From Cristatella mucedo (lineage: Eukaryota; Bryozoa; Phylactolaemata; Cristatellidae), in contig WPIO01000022.1 of the NCBI GenBank assembly GCA_009760855.2, positions 296,001 to 360,000 of the forward strand: a stretch of DNA of 64,000 nt. Direction: 5' to 3'. This document shows positions 1-13,288 of this stretch, one piece after another (within the stretch, counting starts at the first letter, position 1; every line of letters starts with the position of its first letter). A program made the position numbers and the translations under genes. The notes below the pieces were generated by a model. That model had not been told where the DNA came from. It did not search any database and saw only the letters and a list, made by a program, of their open reading frames with translations.

Positions 1-1977
1 GCCAATGTTCTGGGTATGCCATGTCAACACTGCTGGCCCCCTGGGGTGCCGGTGCGTAGCATGCTCACGTGGTACTCAAACACATTGGACCATTGACCTC
101 TGGACTGTCTGATCCTCCGACACATATACTCAAGCAGAGCCTTGTGGTAATTGCAAGCAGACCCTTACAGTAATTGCAAGGATCTTTCTGCACAGGGGAG
201 GGGAGGCCGTAGATAGATACCCTACAGAGCTAGTTCTACTAGCTTGCTGGGGGGGGGGGCTTTGCCCTCTCGCTGGCCTTCCTGGCGGTGGCATTCCCGA
301 GCCCTTGTAGTAAGCATGCTCGTTGTCCCACCTCGTCTCCCAACCGCGCGTGGCCAATGACCAGCAGCACGGCTGCCGCTGCAAGCCGAGATCGATCGGC
401 TAGGCCGCATGAACCGTTCTGCTCGAGTTCCGCTAGCCGTCGCTTAGTGACAGTGCACAGTAGATGCTCAACACAGCCTCATTTCTGTGGTGCTTAATGC
501 CCCAAAGGGATGCCCTGAATCTCCTGGGAGAACCGGTTGTGAATGTCGTCCTTGGAAGTTGGACTGCCATGATCTCCGCCGCCGGAGGAGGATGAACTAA
601 GTAGCTGCAACCTGCCAGATCACCTGCTTCGAATTGACAAAGTGCTCAATCCCCAACCTACCTTAACTAAGCCGATTCCACGCCTACCCTATGACTTCTT
701 TCTCCTGCTCCTCCTCCTCCCCCCTCTTTGTTTGTCTCTCTCTCTCTCTCCTGGTTTCATGTGCTACGAGTGCTGCATTGGCTCTGCGTACGGCTGGCTC
801 CAACTGCTGCTGCATCGCTCGTGGCTTTACACCGAGGCTACAGTTCTTTGCATCCGACGGCAGCAGGACTTCTCATTTGATCTCACCGGAAGTGGAATGA
901 ATGCCGACCTGTAGAAATAGCCCTGCTAAGCTATGCAAGGTCGCTAGTACTCACCACTGCTGCACAACGCAATAGGAATTAGCACCAAAGTCTAGAGCAA
1001 TTCCGACTTACGGCACGCTTGTTGTCTTTGACATGGGCTCGAGTTGCTTTTCCAGTTATTGTCGAATTAACAATTTTTGTGGGCGCTGGAGCACACGTTT
1101 GTAGTACAGTACAGTGCGTGCAGAAGGAGAGCTTTCTCTCAAAAACGCGCACGCGCACACACACACACACACACACACACGCACGCACACACACACACAG
1201 ATAATGCCTAGCCGTGTGCCGTGAGGGGACCAGGCAGGCGCCTTCATACCGGCCCCTTCGACTGTGTACTGCAGCTCCGCCGTGAGCGCCTCAGCTGCAG
1301 CACTCAGCCGAGAAGGCCACTGATCCCTTCGCTTCGCTTCGCTTTCCAATTCCCAGTTTGCTTTTATCGTGCGTAGCTCGAAGCCGACGAGCGCTGCGAA
1401 GACGACGGCGGTCAAAAGTAGCCCTGCAGGACGGCGGCTCGCCGTGGCCGCCTCGGGCCTGCTGGCACAGCACGAAGGTGAGCAGGGCGGCGCCGCCCTG
1501 CTGCACTCGCGTGTCGAGACCGTTGGTTAATGCAGTGCTTTGCGGCAGGCACAGGCCGGGTGCGCCGGGGGGGGGGCCACTCGGCTCGATGCATCCGCTA
1601 GCCATGGCCTGCTGCTGCCTTTGTAGACTAAGCAGAAGCAGTGACGACGGCCAGCCGGAGGTGCAACGGTGCAGACGGTGGCCACCCAACTCCACAGAGT
1701 GCCGGAGGTCCACAAAGCACGTCTGCCTTCCAATATTTATCTACTGTGGAAATTTCGGATTTGAATTTTTGTTTTCGAGAGTGCTGCGAGACGCATGCCG
1801 TGCCGGATTACTCTAGTCCAATAAACTCGCTCGGCGGTTTGTGAACACAGTCTCTCACGAAGGAACTGCATAGCCATTGCTAGCCAGCCTCTGCTCTTGC
1901 CATCCAACCAACGGTAGCCGCCGATGCCTGTGTGCCCAAACCAGCATGTAATGTATCTCTGTAGCACCAGAAAGAAT
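1..1977. other. No supported gene
   Basis: Contains an AC microsatellite, a GC-rich part (1250-1700) with open frames on both strands, and AATAAA at 1822 (plus). A possible splice-flanked stretch (about 1429-1479, before GTGAGC) was seen but no protein was recognised. Confidence 0.5.
1144..1200. repeat. (CA)n/(CG)n microsatellite
   Basis: ACGCGCACGCGCAC followed by (AC)n and GCACGCAC variants, about 55 bp. Confidence 0.95.
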
Positions 1978-2300
1978 ATAATGCAGGAGACTTTTGCATA
2001 GAGCACTCACAGCCTGAGCGGCTTTCGGTACGCACTCGGTAGCCAACAGACTTCGTCTCACACAACAAAGAGAAAGTGGGAAACATAGCAGAGTCAGGAG
2101 AGCAGTTGAGGTAGTGAGTAGCGTGGAAGTAGCAGCTCAGGACCGCTGAAAAGAATGAGCCATAGTCGGCAGCATGAGAGTAGTTGTCGTTGCGTAAGAA
2201 TTGTGTCGTTGCGTAAGAATTGTGGAAGCGAGTTCCACAGTCTAGAACCTGCAGACCTAAAGCTTCTGTCGTCAACGATCTTTAAGCGGAAGCACGACTG
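1978..2300 (-). mobile_element. LINE family B 3' fragment
   Basis: Minus strand encodes RSFRSAGSRLWNSLPQFLRN and the family B 3' UTR. A 19-bp piece (TGTCGTTGCGTAAGAATTG) is tandemly duplicated near 2185-2222. Confidence 0.8.
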
Positions 2301-3072
2301 CGGCTCCTTGTTGCCATGCACGACATTTTGAGACGCGCAGTGTTGAACGGCAGCAGGCTGGCGTTTGAGCAGCTCAGCACATGCAAGGGCTGCTGCTGTG
2401 CAAACTCGGCAAAGCTTCATCTCGTGAATTATTTTTTTAACAAGACATACATCTGTATGACGGTTGCGGGTGTTGCGACGAGCCACCGGCATGGCACTGG
2501 CAGCAGGCTTCTCAGTCAGGCAATCTGATTCCAAGGCGGCGGGCCAGCACATATCACACGGCAAGCAATATTGCAGGTATGGGTAAGTTTGGCCACCAAC
2601 CGAGTAGAGCCTCGCTCAGAGAGAGCGAGACGCGAGAGAAGGCAGCAGCCAGCTGACCCGACGCACAGCCGACTGCAAGCAGATTGCCTGTCTGGCGCCA
2701 CTCCCCGGATCCTCGAGGCGTGGCCGATTGCTGCTGGCTATGCCGCAATCGACGGACCGAGTCACCGAGCGAAGAGTGTGAGCCTACGGTCGCAAGGCGA
2801 TCATCCACCGCCTGTCACGGCACTGGCAAAGTTGAAGGCCATGACGACCTCGGGCTAGTCTACACGATTCGTTGTCGTGCTGACACGAGGTGCAGCGGCG
2901 GCAGCAGAACGAGGTGTGCGCACTTTGCGCACGGTGACCGCTAAGCCGAGGCCAGCAAACGCGACCAGGAAGTGGGTGGTTGGGTGGGTGGTTGGGTGGG
3001 TGGGTGGGTGCAGACCGAGCCCCGGTGGAAGGTCAGTCCTGCAGCTTCTGCTGCTCCCACTCCGGCCGACGG
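2301..3072. other. 3' flank of GOLGA7
   Basis: Probably includes the GOLGA7 3' UTR; a GGGT-rich stretch lies at 2973-3010. Open frames here run antisense or off-frame and are not gene-like. Confidence 0.5.
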
Positions 3073-3696
3073 CTAGACGCTGGCCGGCGGCTGGGCGACG
3101 CAGATCTCGAGAACGCGCAGGCCGCGCTGGGCAGGGTCGCAGAGGTGAACGCCGAGGCCGTTGTAGTAGGTGTGATTCTCCTCGTCCAGAAACACGGCCG
3201 CTCTCTTCATGCACTGCAACACGCGGCCACGGAACGGTGCTGGCGCTGACCGGCGGGCAGCAAATGCGAAGTGCCTCGTGTCCAGCCAAATGCGAAGTGC
3301 CTCGCGTCCAGCCAACTCAAAGCCGGACTCATAAAACATGCCGAGCAAGCCGCCCGAGGGCCTTCAAACAATGGCGACGCGTAGTTGCGGCGGCAAGGCA
3401 GGAGAGGCAAACTAGCTAGCGAGGCAAACGTGCGCTGCACGCAAGGCAAGGCCAACAGCACAGCCACGCACGCGGCCCTGTCCGGCGACAGTCGTAGGCG
3501 TCGCCTGCCGATGTCGGCAGATTTTCGCGACATAAACCATCGAGAGAGCTGTCGTAATTGAGCTCAATTTCGCGCACGTGTGTGTGCGCGCATGTGTGTG
3601 CGTGTGCGTGTGTGGAGAGAGAGCTGTCGCGATTGAGAACGAATGAAAACTCATTAAGGAGGCTGTCTGGCTGTGACCTCTCACCACCACTGCCCC

Positions 3697-3730
<34 letters not shown>

Positions 3731-5446
3731 TTAGTGAAAGTGGCTCACAGCTGCAGTGGAAGGCCAGATGCCCGCTTGGCTCACTGTATTTGAGGCTGAG
3801 CAAACGGATGGACGAGGGAAGCTTTGCAGGCAGTGCCTTCCTTCCTCCTCCTCCGGCCGCCAGCCTGCTGCTGCAGCACTCGCAGCCACCTCTGCTCGCT
3901 CTCGGACTGCGAGTGATGCTGCTGCTGCTAAAACTCGCACTGCGCAGCAGCGTAAGCCAAGCGCACACCTTCTCGTAGTGAGTGTCAACGCACAGATAGA
4001 GCAGGTAGGCCGTCAGGCAGGCAAGGCAGCCCTCGAAGTAGGTCCAGCGGCTCAGGCTCTCCGCCTCTGCGTAGAACCGGTTCAGCCGGTTGACGGTATC
4101 TTCGAAGTGCTGCCTGTCTACCTGTCGAGACAGAAAGTGCCTGACTGACTGACAGATCGTCGGAATCAGTCGACCGGTATGCTTGCGCGACGTGTGCACA
4201 GAAGCCAACTGTGCAAGTGCAAAGACGACCGCGAGCGGCTAGCGGTCACGTGCCAGCAGATGAGTGGGCTGGCTGGCTGGCGGTGGCGGTCTGCGTACAC
4301 CAGACGCTCGGGTGGCCGGCACTACTCTCGAGCACGGGAAGGGGGCACAGACTGGGACTGGGATCAGACAGAAGAGACGGGTTCAAGGAAACCTGCTGCT
4401 TGCCCGTGACTCGAGTTCATGCCACCCTGGTGCCATGGACTCGCTGTAGCAACACCGTGTGCCCAAAGCTTCAGAAGCAAAGCTCTCTCTTGATGCTTGG
4501 TGCTGGCCGTGCCCGCTTGCGCACGTGCACGTGGGTGGAAACTGAGATCGAGCGCTGTGCCATGCATGTTCGGTGTCAAGACGCGGTCTTTCCGGATGGC
4601 GGCCTAGCAATTGTGTCGGTACCAATGGCAAGGCAAAGCAGGGTGGTGTTGCATTTTCGGTCGGAGGTTTAGTATCCTCTCCACCACACACGATCGGCGA
4701 TCGGAGCACGGGTGTATTTCCAACCTGGCGGCATTCTATCGAAGCATTCCGTCCACAGTCGTATATGACATGTGATCAGTCGGTTGAATCGACAAGCAAG
4801 TCATGCCTACAGGCACTCTTTCGGGATTTGGTCCGGCAAATATGGAATCCCCCCCTGCCCTTCCCACGGACCCTTCCCAGAAGTCGAGCTGAGCACTGAG
4901 GAGCCCACACTCCATTCCCGTTCATGGGAAACTCAAGCAATATATAGAGCACACATCAATCGGTGAGAGACAACCAATAAAGTGGATGCTGGTGGAAAAC
5001 CGGACCTCGGCAAAATGGCTTGACCATTGACTCACGAGTAATGATGAATTGTTCATAGTTAAAACAAAGCGCAAAGAAAAAGTCAAGCGCAAAGAAAAGG
5101 TTCACTTTGCATGAATAAAAATGACTGCCATTTAAACACTAAAATATACCTGTGAATGGCAATACGGCAAACCTCTCCTACACCACTGTGACCATTCGCT
5201 CGGCATGCACGCGAGACTCAGTACAGCTGGGTCGTTAAGAGCTGAGCAGAAAGCAGCTTGAGTCGATCAAGGCAAACAAAAAACTCGCGCATACGTCAAA
5301 CGTCACTGCTGATGATCGCAGCAGCTACAGTAAACCCGACTTGATGTAAGCTAAGTCTATTTTGTGGGCATTCAAAAAAGCCTAAAAAGCTCGCGGTGCC
5401 TCGCGAATCCTGCCAACAAAAGAGCACGGTCTCCGCTCGCGGCAGT

Positions 5447-5516
<70 letters not shown>

Positions 5517-5806
5517 CTCTGAGTCACGGGGTTGATGTGGGGATCGCTAAGCCGACTGCCAGCTGGGCTCCATAACCACAACTCAGCCTGCTTCTACGAA
5601 ACCCCACCCCGCCCACTGAGTAGCAATCGCTTGCGATCGGCGGGATACGATGGGTCATGGAGGGCACAACAAGCTCTGTGCATTACCCGCTCGGCCAGCT
5701 CGGGAGGCATCGTTGTCTCGAACTTCACCGCTGTGCCTTCGGAGTAGTCCCTCTGGACGAAAACCTTAGGCCAGCTCGACACATTCCCAGGCGCGAAGCC
5801 GTCCAT
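3073..5806 (-). CDS. GOLGA7: GOLGA7 / ERF4-family palmitoylation cofactor, 3 coding exons
   Basis: GOLGA7 family proteins bind a DHHC palmitoyltransferase (ZDHHC9 or ZDHHC5 in mammals) at Golgi or plasma membrane and stabilise it for palmitoylation of Ras and other targets. I assembled three exons on the minus strand: 5806-5687 (40 codons from ATG), 4121-3969 (51 codons) and 3213-3073 (46 codons plus TAG). All junctions are GT-AG and phase 0. The 137-residue product is the same length as human GOLGA7 as I remember it. Family landmarks are FVQRDYSEG in exon 1, [20 protein letters not shown] and [20 protein letters not shown] in exon 2, and [12 protein letters not shown] in exon 3. The two cysteines of GCLAC match the palmitoylated pair of the human protein. 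An in-frame upstream ATG at 5854 exists, but sequence before 5806 is not family-like and a possible splice acceptor lies just upstream, so I chose 5806. No poly(A) signal was identified. Confidence 0.95.
3690..3729. repeat. Poly-C run
   Basis: About 40 consecutive C (interrupted at the start), inside the second GOLGA7 intron. The length is likely unreliable in the assembly. Confidence 0.95.
5449..5520. repeat. (CT)n microsatellite
   Basis: About 34 CT units in the first GOLGA7 intron. Confidence 0.95.
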
Positions 5807-7935
5807 GGGTCCAGGCCTGAAAACCTCGCGAACAAGCAAGCAAGCGCACTGCACCTCGAGCTCACTAACGCGCTAGCGACATGGCAACGCGATATACAAA
5901 CGACGGCTGCGGCGACAAAACGAGACGGGAGCTTTACACGCCGCCGCGAAATGGGTTTCTTCAGCACGACGGCAGGCGCAGGCCAGTAGGAAAGCGAGGG
6001 ACTGGCGGCGTCATCGGGTGATCTCCGCGCTGTAGCCAACATGCACGCAGGCTACGCTCCGAACCGTCCGCTAGCGGCTAGAGCCCGCATCACAAGCTAA
6101 GCTGGCTAGCATGCAACACTGACGCGCCACACTCTTTTCTTTGACAGCGATTGCTTGCGAACGACAGCTTACCGCGGTGCCACGGTGACAGGACGCAAAG
6201 GCGGTTGAGGTCTTGAAACGAAGCGCGGCGCCATTACGAAGTTGACAGCTACGCTGCTACGCTACCAACGCTCTATACCCCAAACCGACCTCAAGCCATA
6301 AGCTCTCGCCGAGGCCCGAAAACGCAAACCGTATAGCGCATAGCCGCTTACTTTAAGGTTGCCAAAACTACAGAATAACGGCGGCACCTCGGCCGCGAGA
6401 CCACGAAGAGCACACAGTGCCGGTACGAGAGTTCGACCGGAAGAGCCGACCTCGGTCAGGCAGCGGCCGGAAGATGGGAGTATCCCGAAATGACGCTTGC
6501 ACTTGAGCTCTCGCCGGTGTGTCGGTATACCGCCTTCATAATAGAGCATTGCATTATGCCCTCACCAAGGCCACTTCGACTTCAACATGCTTACCACAAG
6601 GTTAAATTTTAACAGGCTTTCATAAGCTAACGGCCATTCTCGAACCCAGCTCCACAATACCTAACAACTAGAGCACCACAGCGACTAGCTCCGCCATCAG
6701 CCGAAGTCGCGAGGGAGCCGCTCGGCGACGCACGTCGTCGAAACCGGACTGCTTCCGGAAATGCAGCCACTTCTTGAGATAGCGAAATTAAAGAACTTTA
6801 AGAAGAAGAAGAAGACAGAGGCTAATTAAACCTGCCGGGTGGTGTACATTTGACTCAAAGCTTCGTCGTCCGACACCCCAGGCGGATTTGGAAAAAAAAC
6901 GTTTCGTGCGGAACCCGTTCCGAGCTCTAGTTAGTCGGTCTCTAGCTACAGATTTAATTAGCTTTTTTGTATTATGTCGCTATCAACCCCGCTTGCGGTG
7001 GTGATAGTCCTAGAGGCTCTACTGTCGCTAAACAAAAGAGGCTGCTGTATCAGCTAGTATTTTTAGGCTGCTCAGCAGCGACGGTCTGCGCGTGATAACC
7101 GTAGAAAATCGCCGATGATTTTAATATTTAGCTCGGTCGTTCCTAGTTTTCTCTAGCCTGGGACTGCATAGAATCTAAATGAGCTGCATGTCTATGGAGC
7201 CTTGGCCCCTCACTCCCCGAGAGTCTGGCAAACCCTCACGGAGAGCCACCGTGACTCCACGGAGGGAGCAACTACGCTCAAGAATTGATTGAATAAAATA
7301 TTTCAGTACATAGTTTATAGTAAATAGCGTTTCAAAAGGCTTATCAAAGTCACATATTCAATGTTTTTCCGAGGAGGGAACCACTCTTCTTAGACGGTAG
7401 GGGGTGGGCTAAAAAAAACTTCTGGAGCAGCACGTACGTTCGTGTTTTGGTGGGGCGGAGCTACCGCTACTTTTGTAGCCGCGCGGGGATTTCTCGTCCC
7501 CCGGTTCTCTGACGGTGGACTGTGCGATGCTGTGCTGCAGCGCGGTTAAAACACAAGCGGCCACAACTGGGCACCGAAAGCGACAGTTTATTGTGGGCCT
7601 GTTAGTAGTGGTTACGCTCGAACTCCCGAAGCCCGAGTATAATAAACTACCCTATGCACGCGTAGCTAGCGATGTTGCCAAGCCCGAAGGCGGACTGCTA
7701 CAGCACTCCAAGATACGAGTAGCTGAGTAGCAGGCAGAACACAACTGCACAGGTCAAAGTTGCACTTAGCTAGCTGTTCGTCGCCATTGGTTTGACTCGT
7801 GTGCTCTGTAAGCGTAGCCTCGCATCAATTACGGAAGCTGCAGCCCCGAGCCCTGTCAGTGGTCCCGTTATATTCTCTCTCATCTAAACTCCTGACCTCG
7901 CGCGTAGCTGCTATTTCTACTTAAGCACACTAGTC

Positions 7936-8162
7936 GGTCCATATCTTGACCGCATCGTCTGCACCAGGCTCCATTCTAACTTAACCAGGGTGGACCAGGA
8001 GCCGGGCCTGTACTAGGTGCCCTAGTCGAACCCAGTAAGGCAAGCACATTTCTCTGTCCATCTCCTAACCGCATCGCCTGCACAGAGCTCCATTCTAACC
8101 TGAGCTAGGTGGATCAGGACTCGGGTCTGTACTGGGTGCCCTAGTCGAACCCACTAGGCAAG
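7936..8162. repeat. Two tandem diverged units of about 108 bp
   Basis: Unit 1 (7936-8044) and unit 2 (8055-8162) share GACCGCATCG-CTGCAC, CTCCATTCTAAC, GGTGGA-CAGGA and GTGCCCTAGTCGAACCCA. No coding frame. A short spacer (CACATTTCTCT) lies between. Confidence 0.75.
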
Positions 8163-9158
8163 AGCTAACATCACGGCTAACCTGAGAGCTGCCCGAGTGC
8201 ACTTTTAACGAGGAACACTTTTTTGCGATGATAACTAGGCAGTACCATTTTGACAAGTCCAACGAGCCTTGATGAGTGGCTCACCTTCGGCGAAGAACTA
8301 ATCATTTTCAAAATCATTAAGAGGTGCACTAACAGGTAAGTTTAACTGTAAAAATAACACGAGTGAAAATAGCAAGAATTTAAATAGAATAAAGATCTTC
8401 ACCGAGCCGATTTCGAACACGTTAACCTTATGCAATGTCTCAATGTGAACATCTAGACTCCTCATATCAAAATCCTGGCCGCGGCTTTATTTCCTTATTT
8501 CCAGGCATCCCGCCAGGAATAAATAACTTTGCACTACGAGCAGAAATCGAGCTGGACCTAAGAAGGACCGGGTGTACTCATAACAACTTACGGTACGAAT
8601 GCATCGTTCAGCTACAACAGGCAATCTGGTGAGTCTCTCGAGAAATGCCGCAACGTTGTACCGTCTTGCCATTTGTCACTTTCTTTGTTATCCGCGAGCT
8701 GGGCCAGAGCACGCTCCCCCTTGATCCTACGCGACTGGCTGCAAAAGCCCAAGCGCTTTCGAGACGGGGCGGCCGGTCATCACTGCGGCGTCTGCAACTT
8801 CGAGGGCGTCAATTTATAAAGGCAGCTTATGCAATAGTGATTAGAGCGATTCATGGTCGATGAATTCGCTCTCACCGAAAAACGAGGCTCGCTGAGCTGC
8901 ACTTCCCGATCTGCTTCCGCGCTGATCGATGTTCTTTGATTACAGGCCCGTCGGACTTGCAATTGCGATGGAGTTTAAAATGGGTGGGAGCTAATTTTTG
9001 CTAACGCTCGAACAGGGCCTAAAAGTAGCCGGCCGGCCAGCCGGTCGCCATCATTGGGCTGCTTATTCGGAAAAGCCTGACATGGCTGCACAGACCTCGC
9101 CCGAAAGCCTGGTTAGTTTAATGTGGCCAGCCACGGATACGGAGGCCTTCGCTCGAAT

Positions 9159-9280
<122 letters not shown>

Positions 9281-9926
9281 TTCGGTCGATCGAGTGAACC
9301 TACTGGGTTGACCATTGAGCAGCCAACGTGGCGTCTGGAGTAGATGTCCCTCAAAATTGTTGACTGGCAATCGCGTCGGCGAGATTCATCCGAGCTTGAG
9401 AACGAGGCCTGGTTCTTATAAAGCCTCTGCGTTACTCTTTTAACGGAAACGCCCATCGCTCCGTTGAAGGCCTCCGCCGCTGCGGGTGCACCGGATCCGC
9501 TTCGGCGCCGCCGGCACTCGGCCGTGCTAAGCAGGCCGCAGCCTCCCTCCCGCTGCACCTCGTTCTGCTAGCGGTAATAATAATACAGATGATAGTGTTA
9601 GTCGCTTGCACAGCAACCATACGAGAACCAAATCTCTCTCATTCAGGCGCTTCACAGCTCGCTATGAAAAAGAAGTAATAGCCACTGGTTAATTCGTTCA
9701 GGGTGTCACAAGAGCTCACCGCCTGTGGACTCGCTCCGATGACTCATAGTAGAACTGATTACACGTCTATTACACTCCCGGAAGTATCGGTCACTATCTT
9801 GCCGTGTGACGGGGGGACGGACGGACTTTCTCGCATTAATTAGTAGGGATGCCTCACCAGTCGTGAAAAAGCGCTCGCGAGTGTCAACCTTAGGCCAGCA
9901 GCGAGACGCGAAGGCGGTCAGGGCCG

Positions 9927-10800
9927 TCAGACGGTTAGCAAGACATCTGGCTTATCACATGCATCGCTGAATCGTGTGCAGCTAAGCATGCTCAAGTACA
10001 GTTGAACACTGGTAAGGCAAGTGCGATGGGGCGCAGGGGAAGCTGTACGGAGCTGATACGTCATTAGCTGGGACTTAAATGAACGGAGGCTACTGCAGGT
10101 ACCGACCGAAAGCGGAAGCGAGCTCCAGACTTTCGGTGCAACGAACACTAAAGGCCCGATCGCCATAACGTATCGATCAAGTCCGAGCGACAGGAAGTCG
10201 GAGAGCACACGGTGTCAGAGCTCGTTGAACTCGTGGAACAAGGACGTGGGAGGATAGGTAAGCTGGTGAAAGCGAATGAAGCGACGTGCAGGCCAGAGAG
10301 AGGATCTTGGTTGAAGTTGAGTAGATGCTTGATATGGGGCCATTCAAGATCAGACTGAAGTTTCGCGATGGACGAGATACAGACGAGGCGAGCTGTCGAG
10401 ACTTGCACCAGCTGCAATCGATTAAGGACGAATAAAGTCCGGTCCTAGAGTCCTGAATAGAGGAAGTTGCAGTAATCTAGTCCCAGCGTCACAAAGGTGT
10501 GTGAGATGGTTTGGCTGCCATATTCTTTTCTCTGGCAGGTCCTTATTTGGCACTATTCTTCAGCTGAAAATAAGAGCTGACTTGACAGGTGGAGGCAATC
10601 TGCTTAGCCGACGACGAGTCATTTTGGAACAGGATGTCTAGATTACGGGTAAACGTCACCGGAGGGATGCTATATAAACCAATCCTGCGGATGACGTCTT
10701 CTAACTTGAGAGGGACACTCGCTAGACTCGCCCATAGCTATCGGGTCGTTCTTGTCATCGTCAAGGCTCAGACAAACGACGGCCATCCGCGATTTCGATG
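9927..10800 (-). mobile_element. LINE RT fragment (minus strand)
   Basis: Read right to left, broken frames give LEDVIRRIGLY and TFTRNLDILFQNDSSSAKQI (10700-10600), LGLDYCNFLYSGL (about 10480), NRLQLVQVSTARLVCIS (about 10400) and VFVAPKVWSSLPLSVGTCSS with SFKSQL (10150-10070). It has the CR1/L2 C-terminal layout but diverges from families A and B, so a third lineage is possible. Confidence 0.75.
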
Positions 10801-11933
10801 CCTTATGCCCAGAAGCGGCGGCCACGGGTAAGCAAGGCCGCCGGCACGTGACTGCTCCGCTGCCTTCGCCGGCGAGCGAGCGGCGGCGGCCGGCGTGCAC
10901 TTCGCGTCACCGAAGGCTGCGAGGCTCACGTGGACGGGCTGCCGTGCCTCGGCTGCTAGCCTCCCGTCGGCCCAGACGGCTCGCGACCGGAAGACTGTTT
11001 TCGGGTCGGCTCGGTCCACTCGCTCTCGCGGTGCCAGCCCATTGGCGATGAGCGAGCTGGACTTCGATGCGTGAAAGTCAGCCCGACACGACTTGCCGAA
11101 ATCGGCTGAGCGACTTCACGAATAGCACTTCCCACCTCGAAGCGAAAGCGAGACGGGTGAATCGAGCTGCTTCGTTGACGGGCGCATTCGTTCACCCGTC
11201 TCGTGCTTCCGAGGCTAACTTTCTTACCTACATCTGGCTGCAAAACGAAACGCGAAAATTCGTCTGCTGACCTTCGTGCGGCTTGATGTTCAAGCATTGG
11301 CAATTGCTTGGCCCTTTAATGTCCGCTTGTGGATGAGTAGCTGAATTACGGCAGTCAATTGGAGCGACCTCCAGTCGATGTCCCCTTACGACCTTGCCCT
11401 TTGATGTGCATTCATGGCTCGGTCCCGCTATGAAGATCGAGTGCATACAGTTAAGGGCCGAGGCGCGTGCGGGGAGGGTGGCTAAGGCAGTTGGCGATAC
11501 CGTACACGCCTTTTGAGTGAGGGCGCGTTCTAGATACACCTTTAAGGGCATCTCGGACATGCAGGTTTGTGCCTGGAGCGCTCCCTCGGGTGTGCTTGGT
11601 CGCTCCGACGCTGTCTGGAAAAACGGGTCCATCCGCATCGGGAGAGCTACCGGTCGGCGCCTAGTTGTAGCGAGCCCCGGCGGCGGCCTTCGTCGAAACT
11701 TGACACACCAATACCACGAGTCATCTGCATGGGCGAACCCGCAGGATGCTTCCACGTAAAGGCGGGACGAGCGCGGCGGCGGCAGCGGCCTCGGGGCGAC
11801 GGGGCGCACCCTAGAGCCAGCTGTCGCCGAGAATTCGCGAGCGAGCTCGCGCCAGCCAGTCAGTCGCTAGAGCGAGGTCCACGAGACCGGCAGCCAGCTC
11901 GCCTTTGCAGTCCCTCTTGAGCGCCACTCGAAG

Positions 11934-12005
11934 ATGCTGACGACGACGGCGGTGACCGTCTTCACGCTCGTTCTGCTGACTGGAAGGAGCTGCGCTCAGA
12001 ACTCG
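11934..12005 (+). CDS. Candidate first coding exon of a secreted or membrane protein
   Basis: ATG followed by 24 codons that form a textbook signal peptide: a threonine-rich start, hydrophobic core VFTLVLLTG, then a small-residue cleavage context (SCAQNS). A consensus donor (GTGAGC) follows directly in phase 0. It lies in a GC-rich, CpG-rich stretch (10.8-12.7 kb) that could be a promoter. I could not find the next exon with confidence, so the protein is unidentified. A chance ORF remains possible. Confidence 0.4.
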
Positions 12006-13288
12006 GTGAGCGGCGGGCGAGAGCGCCCCGGGAAGCTTGCAACCCTGACCCTGACCCTGCGATCGGTGACCACCCGGTCGACGGCTTCAGGTTCGCGAGG
12101 TTCTTTCTCATACCTCGACGCCGACGTCGCTGTTGTAGACCGCCGCCGCAGATTTCGAATCGTCTCAGGTCTCGGGGCTGCCGATAGGTGAGCGCACCTA
12201 CCGCCATGGAGGGCGTTGTGGCGGCCACCCACTCGTGCGATGGCTGTGACGTGAGCTCCTCCGGGGATGGTAGGGGCAGCGGGGGGGGGGGGGCGAGGGA
12301 GGGGAAGGGCGGCGACGTGCCCTTACATCCGTCCCACAACGACGAACTCGGACGCGTCAGCCACCGAGCCCTTGAAACTAGTTACGTAAGGCAGCAGCAG
12401 CTAACGCCACCGGCAGCCGTGGCAGCGGCGGCCAACTGCCAATGCCGGCTGACTGTCGCTGGTGGCGTCGGAAATCAAAGGGACGCTTGGTTTCTTTTTA
12501 AGCCGTTTCGACCGCGTACGAGTCACTGGAATCGTCGACGGCACCTGCTCCGGCGACCGTCCCCACCGCCGAGAAACCGCATTCGCCATGCCACCGGAAA
12601 TGCTGGAGGAGCGAGAGCGGACACTCCTGGGGCTGCTACACTCGGTGCGCTTTTGCTTTTTTCAGGAATTGGTTCAATGACGATTACTAAGAGAGTAATA
12701 AACCGCCGGAGCTAACCTGGTGTACTAGCCAGGGCGGCCCTGTGCGATTGGCGGCAGCCCCACCTTTGCCTGCTCACCAAGCGGCAACACTCGACGCTCC
12801 GTACCTGCGTTTCAGATAGCTTTCGCGCGGTTGCAGCGGAGGTTTATCGTCAGCCAGCAGCAATGCGCCGGGCCCCCGCGGATGACGTATTTCGAAAATT
12901 GACCGCGTCGACGGCAATTCCGTACCTCAGAAACTTCGGCTCCACAGTTCTCGGTATCGAGTCGAGTTCGACACGCTAGTGCACACGTGCGCCGATGTCC
13001 GATGCGTCGGCGAGGCTTGGACCGAAATCCAAATGGCCGGCGACGCTCGCCCGGTCGGACGTTAACGGCCGCGATTTAGGGCAATCGCGAGGGATACCGA
13101 GTACTCACTGGAAGTAGGACCGAGGTGGCGGCTGCTCGGCTTCTTACTATAGCAAACGAAGGCCGGTCAGTCGCTTTACGAAGGCTCGCCCACTCACCCT
13201 CCTCCCCCCCCCCCCCCGGTAGCGAGCTAGCCTCGGGTCGCTAGAAGCCGAGGCGCCGGCGCCGACTCTCGGTCTCATCTTTTAGCAT

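Noticed and set aside
3690-3729. Poly-C tract as a functional element
   Set aside because: Simple repeat in an intron, probably length-variable or a sequencing artefact.
11228-11809. 193-codon minus-strand frame
   Set aside because: GC-rich DNA, no domain, no splice or start context, and overlapping plus-strand frames of similar quality.
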